A stretch of 10,311 nt of DNA, from assembly GCA_947169005.1 (NCBI GenBank), contig CAMVOG010000067.1:1-10311 (forward strand), in the 5' to 3' direction. Position numbers and translations under genes: made by a program. Of the stretch, positions 6,151 through 10,311 are shown one piece after another; within the stretch, counting starts at the first letter, position 1; each line of letters starts with the position of its first letter. Below the pieces are notes generated by a model. The model made no database searches. It was not told where the DNA came from and saw only the letters and a program-made list of their open reading frames with translations. Source of the stretch: an uncultured Clostridia bacterium. Lineage in GTDB: Bacteria > Bacillota > Clostridia > Oscillospirales > Oscillospiraceae.

Positions 6151-6179
6151 ATTATGCCACACAACGGCATGATTGGCAA
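6151..6179 (-). promoter_or_regulatory. Promoter of the CGAxxG protein gene
   Basis: The minus strand reads TTGCCA (6174-6179), a 17-base spacer and CATAAT (6151-6156), with TGG before the -10. The start would be near 6144, about 20 bases before the chosen ATG, which supports that start over longer alternatives. Confidence 0.8.
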
Positions 6180-6185
6180 GCGGCG

Positions 6186-6225
6186 AAAAAAGGACACGCT
6201 GCAAGCACGCGGCGTGTCCTTTTTG
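6186..6225. terminator. Bidirectional terminator after the XRE-family gene
   Basis: GGACACGC (6192-6199) pairs with GCGTGTCC (6212-6219), with a run of six A's before and five or more T's after. On the minus strand it lies 9 bases beyond the stop of the XRE-family gene and isolates it from the CGAxxG gene promoter. Confidence 0.85.
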
Positions 6226-6233
6226 TACAAGTA

Positions 6234-6476
6234 CTATTCGTCTTCAAAAGCCGTCTCGTTCATTTCCGGGAAATTCAAAAGCTCAGAAACCGTCATATCC
6301 AGCCCAACGGCCAACTTATGGAGTGTTTTCAGCTTTGGGTTTTTCGTTTTTCCGGCCATGATATCTTCAACCGTGCTTTGTGTGATCCCGCTTAGGGTCG
6401 CCAGCCTGTTTACCGTGATCCCCCGCTGGGCGCAAAGCTGCCGCAGGCGCAGAACGATAGCGTCAGCATAGGTCAT
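6234..6476 (-). CDS. Small XRE-family DNA-binding regulator
   Basis: This 80-residue protein is a single Cro/C1-type helix-turn-helix domain. The core runs LRLRQLCAQRGITVNRLATL, then SGITQSTVEDIMAGKTKNP (recognition helix about 32-41) and TLHKLAVGLDMTVSELL, the usual five-helix pattern. A short acidic tail (71-80) follows with no further domain. The ATG at 6474-6476 begins the domain; its ribosome binding site is weak (a run of G's). The frame stays open upstream through the promoter, so longer forms are unlikely. It faces away from the small Spo0A_C-like gene, and a perfect palindrome lies between the two promoters, so it probably represses both itself and that gene. The target is inferred from layout. 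Confidence 0.9.
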   Translation of the reverse strand: MTYADAIVLRLRQLCAQRGITVNRLATLSGITQSTVEDIMAGKTKNPKLKTLHKLAVGLDMTVSELLNFPEMNETAFEDE

Positions 6477-6516
6477 TCGCAACAGCCCCCCAGCGGATTT
6501 GTTTTCGGATGACCTT

Positions 6517-6546
6517 ATTATATGGATTTCGATGCCCCAGTTATAA
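6517..6546 (-). promoter_or_regulatory. Promoter of the XRE-family gene
   Basis: A perfect TATAAT on the minus strand (6517-6522) lies 18 bases from a weak TTATAA (6541-6546). The weak -35 overlaps the first two bases of the 14-bp palindrome, so a protein bound there would block this promoter. Confidence 0.65.
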
Positions 6547-6558
6547 CGGTATACCGTT
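6545..6558. promoter_or_regulatory. 14-bp perfect palindrome, likely operator
   Basis: AACGGTATACCGTT is identical to its own reverse complement. It overlaps the -35 boxes of both divergent promoters, the -35 of the plus promoter beginning with its last two bases. This is where a dimeric XRE repressor would bind to shut off both genes. Binding is inferred; the symmetry and position are seen. Confidence 0.75.
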
Positions 6559-6584
6559 GACTTTCTCTTTTTTTCTACTATAAT
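6557..6584 (+). promoter_or_regulatory. Promoter of the Spo0A_C-like gene
   Basis: TTGACT (6557-6562), a 16-base T-rich spacer and a perfect TATAAT (6579-6584). It should be strong when free. The start near 6591 gives a leader of about 28 bases. Confidence 0.85.
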
Positions 6585-6618
6585 TGAGCTATCTATTATG
6601 ATACAGGCAGGAGATAAC

Positions 6619-6876
6619 ATGAGAGAGAAACAACTTACCGAAACCGAGCTGATGAAAGCAAGGCAAGCGATCCTTCAAATCGCGCATCGGGAAAGGCGCT
6701 CCGTTGATGAAGTCCGGCAGGAGATGGTCGAAGCACTGCGAATCGGTCTATCTGATCCGGACCCACACATTCGGGCGGCATGGCAAGAGATTCCATGTGC
6801 CGGAAAAATCCCAACTCCGGAGGAAGTAATCGCATGGTCAACGAGGCGCATCAAAAGAAAAATCACAGATCATTGA
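6619..6876 (+). CDS. Small Spo0A C-terminal-domain-like protein
   Basis: This 85-residue protein starts MREKQLTETELMKARQAIL and is nearly all helical. The middle (SVDEVRQEMVEALRIGL, 28-44) and the PTPEEVIAW segment (65-73) resemble the end of Spo0A's DNA-binding effector domain (ASRVERAIRHAIEVAW, then PTNSEFIAMVA). Small proteins of this kind in gut Clostridia are annotated as Spo0A C-terminal-domain proteins; that match is from memory. There is no receiver domain, so phosphorylation control is absent. It may bind DNA or a partner, or only share the fold. The ATG at 6619 is set by AGGAG five bases upstream; an ATG at 6598 lies in frame but has no such site. It is divergent from an XRE-family regulator and convergent with the SLH gene, 18 bases from that gene's stop, with no terminator between. 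Confidence 0.75.
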   Translation: MREKQLTETELMKARQAILQIAHRERRSVDEVRQEMVEALRIGLSDPDPHIRAAWQEIPCAGKIPTPEEVIAWSTRRIKRKITDH

Positions 6877-6894
6877 CGTTCGTTTACCCCCGGC

Positions 6895-7590
6895 TCACCA
6901 GAACTCCACCCGGCGCACCAGGCCCTTTTCCAGCTCGGCGTGGCCCCGACAGTATTCCTCCCCGTCCAGAAAGACCGTGCAGTAGAGCTCCTGCCCGCCG
7001 CCGGGGAGACTGAGGACGGGGGAAAACTCCCCCCGAGCCCCGGGGAGGCCAAGAAGAGCCAGGATCGCGGCCTCCAGCCGGGGGTCCCGGGCCCCGCCCT
7101 CCAGGCGGCGCAGGTCCGCGGCCATCGCCTCCGCCTCCGCGGGCTCCACGACAGACAGGGGGCAGATGCGCCCCTCCCGCTCGGGCAGGGCACCCAGGCG
7201 GAACAGGGCCAGCAGCGCCTCCCTGGCCCAGGGGGCGCAGTCGGCCGCGTCCTCGAAGGGCAGCTCCGGCGGCTCCGGGTCCTGTTCATAGCCCGCGTGG
7301 GTCAGCGCCCGCCAGAGGAAAACCGCCGCCTCCTGCCTGCTCAGGGGCCTGTCCGGGAAAAAGCGCTCCCCCTCCCCGCGCACCACGCCCAAAGCCGCCG
7401 CCCGCTGCACGGCGGCGAAGCAGGCCGCCTCGGGCCCCACGTCCTCAAAAACCGGCTCCCCGGCGGCCTCCGCCTCGGGAAAGAGCAGGGCAACGAACTC
7501 CCCCCTGGTGACCGGCCGGGGGCACTCCGCCGCCCCGGTCCGCCCCGCCAGCAGCAGGGCCGCCAGCAGCAGCATCCACATCCGCTTCAT
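6895..7590 (-). CDS. Secreted SLH-domain protein
   Basis: This 231-residue protein begins with a signal peptide: MKR, a hydrophobic run WMLLLAALLLAG, then a likely cut near TGAA|E (about 21). It then has S-layer-homology repeats, which usually anchor proteins to pyruvylated cell-wall polymer. The first (about 26-100) shows VTRGEFVALLF, VFEDV, then GVVRGEGERFFPDRPLSRQEAAVFLWRAL split over its end. A second, more degenerate copy (about 108-160) has LPFEDA, APWAREALLALFRLGALP and PAEAEAMAADL. The rest (160-231) is an unrecognised tail ending in VEFW. The usual TRAE signature is only partly kept. The start is ATG at 7588-7590, eight bases from GGAGG; the GTG just before it is too close. Very GC-rich. 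Role beyond wall attachment unknown. Confidence 0.85.
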   Translation of the reverse strand: MKRMWMLLLAALLLAGRTGAAECPRPVTRGEFVALLFPEAEAAGEPVFEDVGPEAACFAAVQRAAALGVVRGEGERFFPDRPLSRQEAAVFLWRALTHAGYEQDPEPPELPFEDAADCAPWAREALLALFRLGALPEREGRICPLSVVEPAEAEAMAADLRRLEGGARDPRLEAAILALLGLPGARGEFSPVLSLPGGGQELYCTVFLDGEEYCRGHAELEKGLVRRVEFW

Positions 7591-7623
7591 CACAGCATCC
7601 TCCGTTCTCTCGTATTCCCCCCG

Positions 7624-7632
7624 ATCATAGCA
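7624..7632 (-). promoter_or_regulatory. Extended -10 promoter of the SLH gene
   Basis: The minus strand reads TGC-TATGAT. The -35 region 17 bases away is poor (CAGCAT), so the extended -10 would carry recognition. The start would be near 7617, about 27 bases before the ATG. Confidence 0.5.
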
Positions 7633-7766
7633 CCGCCGGGCCGCCGATGCTGTCGGGATCGGGATGGGGAAAGAACGCTCTTTTCCACAGCTCCGGGCGA
7701 AGGACGGATAAATGCGAAAAAATTGTAAATTTTGCGCTATAGAGGGCGAATTGGCCGGTTTTTCAC

Positions 7767-7795
7767 TTGCTTTTTCGATTTTCCGGGACTATGAT
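7767..7795 (+). promoter_or_regulatory. Promoter of the zinc-ribbon membrane protein gene
   Basis: TTGCTT (7767-7772), a 17-base spacer and TATGAT (7790-7795). The start near 7802 gives a leader of about 26 bases. The stretch 7710-7750 just upstream is AT-rich and could add upstream-element activity. Confidence 0.75.
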
Positions 7796-7827
7796 GTTGA
7801 CAAACGGGTATAGAAAGGATGATCCGA

Positions 7828-8604
7828 ATGGCAAAATGTTTCAACTGCGGCGAAGAAATTCAGGACGGCGCGACGTTTTGCATGTACTGCGGCGCCCGGC
7901 AGGATGAGGCCGCGCCGGTCTCGACCCCGGCCGAGGAAGCGGAGGCCGTCGTGGCCGCCCAGGCAGACCGGGTGGCGGAGCTGATCGAGAACGCTCCCCT
8001 TGCGGAGGAAGCCGCCGCTGCCGCGGAGGACATCTCCGCCGACCCTCAGCCGGAGGCAAAAGCGGAGCCCGCCCCCATGACGGACGAGGAACGCTCTGCC
8101 CGGCTGCGTCAACAGCCCTCCCTGGAGGACATGGCCGCCAAGGCTCCCACGCCCGCAGCGGGCTTTTCGGCCAGGCCCAATGCCGACCCCGCCCCGCGCC
8201 CGGCGGAGCCCTCCCGCCCCGCTGCCGCCGCGCCGCGCTACGCCTACCCCGCCTATGAGGGCAGCGCCCGGGGCAGCTACGAGCCCCAGGTCCCCGCGGT
8301 CCCGAAGGAGGACCCGGAGAAGCCCCCCGTCAAAAGCAAGTGGTCCATTATGTCCACCTGGGGCACCTTCGGCTCCATGGTGCTGATGGGCATCCCCGTG
8401 ATCGGCCTGATCTTCATGATCGTATGGGCCTGCGGCGGCTGCCGCAAATACGCCAAGCGCAACCTGGCCCGGGCCGTGCTGCTGGGGATCGTCCTCTGCC
8501 TGATCCTCTCCGTCGCCGGGGCGCTGGTGCTGCGCTTCGTCTTCCCGGACGCCCTCGTCCGCGCCTTTGAGTACTTCAATCCCGGCTACACCATTGAATT
8601 TTAA
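7828..8604 (+). CDS. Zinc-ribbon protein with two membrane spans
   Basis: This 258-residue protein has an N-terminal zinc ribbon with two CxxC pairs (Cys4, Cys7, Cys18, Cys21; KCFNCGEE and FCMYCGAR). A long disordered linker rich in Ala, Pro and Glu follows (about 25-165), then two hydrophobic spans (about 178-202 and 213-238) joined by a short basic loop CGGCRKYAKRN, then a 20-residue tail ending in YTIEF. The ribbon is probably cytoplasmic and tethered to the membrane. The ATG at 7828 is chosen because AAAGGA lies about nine bases upstream; the ATG at 7819 abuts that site. It has its own promoter and terminator, so it is a single-gene unit. No function is known; zinc-ribbon/membrane proteins of this layout are common in Clostridia. 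An envelope-stress or signalling role is possible but unsupported. Confidence 0.85.
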   Translation: MAKCFNCGEEIQDGATFCMYCGARQDEAAPVSTPAEEAEAVVAAQADRVAELIENAPLAEEAAAAAEDISADPQPEAKAEPAPMTDEERSARLRQQPSLEDMAAKAPTPAAGFSARPNADPAPRPAEPSRPAAAAPRYAYPAYEGSARGSYEPQVPAVPKEDPEKPPVKSKWSIMSTWGTFGSMVLMGIPVIGLIFMIVWACGGCRKYAKRNLARAVLLGIVLCLILSVAGALVLRFVFPDALVRAFEYFNPGYTIEF

Positions 8605-8616
8605 AGTCGCTTCCCG

Positions 8617-8664
8617 CAATGCCGCTGCCCGGGTCGGGCGGCGGCATTGTTCTTGTTTTTTATC
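8617..8664 (+). terminator. Terminator of the zinc-ribbon gene
   Basis: CAATGCCGCTGCCC (8617-8630) pairs with GGGCGGCGGCATTG (8636-8649), a 14-bp stem with one G-T wobble and a 5-base loop, followed by TTCTTGTTTTTT. Confidence 0.88.
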
Positions 8665-8680
8665 CTTTTTGTGCTATACT
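8653..8680 (+). promoter_or_regulatory. Promoter of the leucine-rich-repeat gene
   Basis: TTGTTT (8653-8658), a 16-base spacer and TATACT (8675-8680) with extended TGC. The -35 box lies inside the T tract of the preceding terminator. A second TATAAT at 8693-8698 has no matching -35. Confidence 0.6.
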
Positions 8681-8719
8681 GTATATATCCTATATAATTC
8701 AAGCCAAGGAGGCAATAAT

Positions 8720-10311
8720 ATGCTGATCAAAAGAACACTCCCGCTCCTGCTGGCCCTCTGCCTGCTGCTGGCCCTGCTGCCCGGCGGGGCCCTGGCGGCG
8801 CAGACCGTCCCCACCGAGGGAAGCTGCGGAGAGAACGTGACCTGGTCCCTGGACACCAAAAGCGGGACGCTCACCATCAGCGGCACGGGCCCCATGGAGG
8901 ATTTTACGTTTAACGATGACGAGTACGGCGGCTCCGTCGAGCTGCCCTGGCCGCGCTTCCAGGTCAAGCGGGTCGTCGTTGAAGAGGGCGTAACCCACCT
9001 GGGCGCTTACTCCTTCTTCGAGGCCGCTATGCTTGCCTCCGTCTCCCTGCCCGCCAGTCTGCTCTCCATCGGCAAGCAGGCCATTTGCCGCTGCAGAAGC
9101 CTGAGCGAAATCACCGTGGCTACGGGAAATACCGCCTTCACGACGGAGGGCGGCGTTCTGTTCACCGCGGACCGGAGCCGCCTCCTCTGCTACCCTGCCA
9201 AAAGGGCAGGCGCGGCCTATACCGTCCCCGCCGCCGTGCGGGAGATCGGGGACAACGCCTTTTCCCAGGCGGCGCTGGAGGAGCTGACCCTTCCCGCGGG
9301 GCTGGAGCGCATCGGGGCCGGGGCCTTCCAGGGCTCCTCGCTGAAGGAGCTGACGATCCCCGCCTCCGTCAGCGTCATTGAGGACGCCTGCTTCCAGCAG
9401 TGCTACACGCTGACCCGCGTCGTCCTGCCGGAGAGTGTGAAGCGCATCGGCGCCTCCGCCTTTAATAGCTGCCGGGATCTGGTCTGGGACAAGCTGCCCG
9501 CCGCCCTGGAGGAGATCGGCGAGCTGGCCTTCGTCAACAACTGCTTCCCGGAGGAGCTGGCGCTGCCCGAGGGGCTGAAAAGCATCGGCCAGCAGGCCTT
9601 TGCCTCCGCCAGCGGCCTCAAGGTGGTCCGCTTCCCCGCTTCCGTGGAGACGCTTGAGGAAAGCCCCTTCTATTGGGCCGCCGACCTGGAGCGCATCGAG
9701 GTGGACCCGGCAAGCACGGCCCTTTGCTCCGTGGACGGCGTGCTGTTCAGCAAGGACATGAGCCTGCTGTACTGCTATCCCTGTGCCAAGGCGGGCGAGA
9801 GCTATACCGTTCCCGAGGGCGTGAAGCGCATCGGGGCCAGCGCCTTCGCCTGGACTCCCCCGCTGTTTGAGCTGCGCCTCCCCGAGGGCGTAACGGAGAT
9901 CGGCTTCGCCGCCTTCTACGCCTGCACCTCTCTGGTCCGGGTGGAGCTGCCCGCCAGTCTGAAAAGCGTCGGCTCCAACGCTTTCCGCCACGACTATCCC
10001 AATTATCCCATTTCCGATATCTATTACCGGGGCAGCGAGGAGCAATACGCCCAGATCGACTTCGGCGACTGGAACACCTTTAACCGCGTCTACGACGTGC
10101 GCATCCACTGCTTAAACGCCATGCCCGCCTACCGGACCGGCGATGTGATTGCGGAGGGCTCTTCCTCCACGGGCATCCGCTGGAGCCTCAGCTTCGGCGG
10201 CGACCTGCGCATCGAGGGCAGCGGCGAGATTCCCGGCGGGACCCGGCTGGAGAACGGGTATGACTACGACAACAGCGCCATCGGCTGGTATGAATGGAGC
10301 GGCTATATCCG
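8720..10311 (+). CDS. Secreted BspA-like leucine-rich-repeat protein, 3' end outside the window
   Basis: The frame is open from ATG (AAGGAGG seven bases upstream) to the window edge: 530 complete codons, no stop. A signal peptide (1-27; positive start, long Leu/Ala core, ALAA cut) shows export. Next is a short beta module (36-60: CGENVTWSLD, GTLTISGTG), then about 14 repeats of the BspA/LRR_5 type (85-460), each with a core like LPEGVKRIGASAF. Within it, two longer stretches (140-180 and 332-376) share the plan GVLF..D...L.CYP..K.G..YTVP..V..IG..AF. A capping segment IYYRGSEEQY (434-443) ends the array. At 480-505 a second copy of the N-terminal beta module begins (TGIRWSLSFGGDLRIEGSG). Such proteins are usually surface-attached or secreted and bind host or matrix proteins or other cells; the ligand is unknown. 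Any wall anchor would lie beyond the window. Confidence 0.93.
   Translation, partial: MLIKRTLPLLLALCLLLALLPGGALAAQTVPTEGSCGENVTWSLDTKSGTLTISGTGPMEDFTFNDDEYGGSVELPWPRFQVKRVVVEEGVTHLGAYSFFEAAMLASVSLPASLLSIGKQAICRCRSLSEITVATGNTAFTTEGGVLFTADRSRLLCYPAKRAGAAYTVPAAVREIGDNAFSQAALEELTLPAGLERIGAGAFQGSSLKELTIPASVSVIEDACFQQCYTLTRVVLPESVKRIGASAFNSCRDLVWDKLPAALEEIGELAFVNNCFPEELALPEGLKSIGQQAFASASGLKVVRFPASVETLEESPFYWAADLERIEVDPASTALCSVDGVLFSKDMSLLYCYPCAKAGESYTVPEGVKRIGASAFAWTPPLFELRLPEGVTEIGFAAFYACTSLVRVELPASLKSVGSNAFRHDYPNYPISDIYYRGSEEQYAQIDFGDWNTFNRVYDVRIHCLNAMPAYRTGDVIAEGSSSTGIRWSLSFGGDLRIEGSGEIPGGTRLENGYDYDNSAIGWYEWSGYI

Noticed and set aside
8699..10108. Long open frame (469 codons) on the minus strand opposite the leucine-rich-repeat gene
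   Set aside because: It is antisense to a well-supported gene with a signal peptide and repeats; its Gly/Ala/Gln/Leu-rich composition is what GC-rich codons give in reverse.

Overview
The window reads as chromosomal DNA of a GC-rich Clostridia member, most likely Oscillospiraceae-like (Oscillibacter/Flavonifractor type). This rests on the strong AGGAGG ribosome binding sites, sigma-A promoters, the rpmG-secE-nusG-rplK-rplA order, an SLH-domain protein, a BspA-like leucine-rich-repeat secreted protein and a small protein resembling the Spo0A C-terminal domain. The taxonomy is inference. Most of the window is ordinary core genome with a small accessory patch.

Left end (1-733): a serine tRNA (anticodon GGA, CCA encoded) lies on the minus strand with a clear promoter and an intrinsic terminator. 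Beyond its 3' end is a perfect 12-bp tandem repeat resembling tyrosine-recombinase arm sites, so a mobile element may lie just left of the window. Positions 251-733 hold no convincing gene, only a possible promoter and long leader for the next gene.

Middle (734-5684): an amidase-signature enzyme (plus) converges on metA (minus) across a strong bidirectional terminator. MetA carries Glu111, the residue linked to acetyl-CoA use. Upstream of metA on the same strand is the operon rpmG-secE-nusG-rplK-rplA, transcribed right to left from a near-consensus promoter. A leader before rplK mimics the L1 site of 23S rRNA, so ribosomal protein L1 probably represses rplK-rplA translation. The operon ends at rplA: rplJ, rplL and rpoBC do not follow, and three strong palindromes and metA stand there instead. 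nusG, rplK and rplA all use non-ATG starts.

Right part (5727-10311): a CGAxxG four-cysteine putative redox protein (minus) has its own promoter. Next is a compact divergent pair, an XRE-family repressor-like protein (minus) and a small Spo0A_C-like protein (plus). A perfect 14-bp palindrome lies between them and overlaps both -35 regions, the layout of a self-regulated switch. This patch is more AT-rich than its flanks. Then come an SLH-domain secreted protein (minus), a zinc-ribbon membrane protein (plus) and the first 530 codons of a secreted BspA-like leucine-rich-repeat protein (plus), which runs off the right edge. These last genes probably act at or near the cell surface, but nothing shows that they form one pathway.

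I did not find an obvious new multi-gene system. The parts most worth a second look are the XRE/Spo0A_C module, the possible attachment site at the tRNA, the altered active-site loop of the amidase and the overlapping palindromes between rplA and metA.
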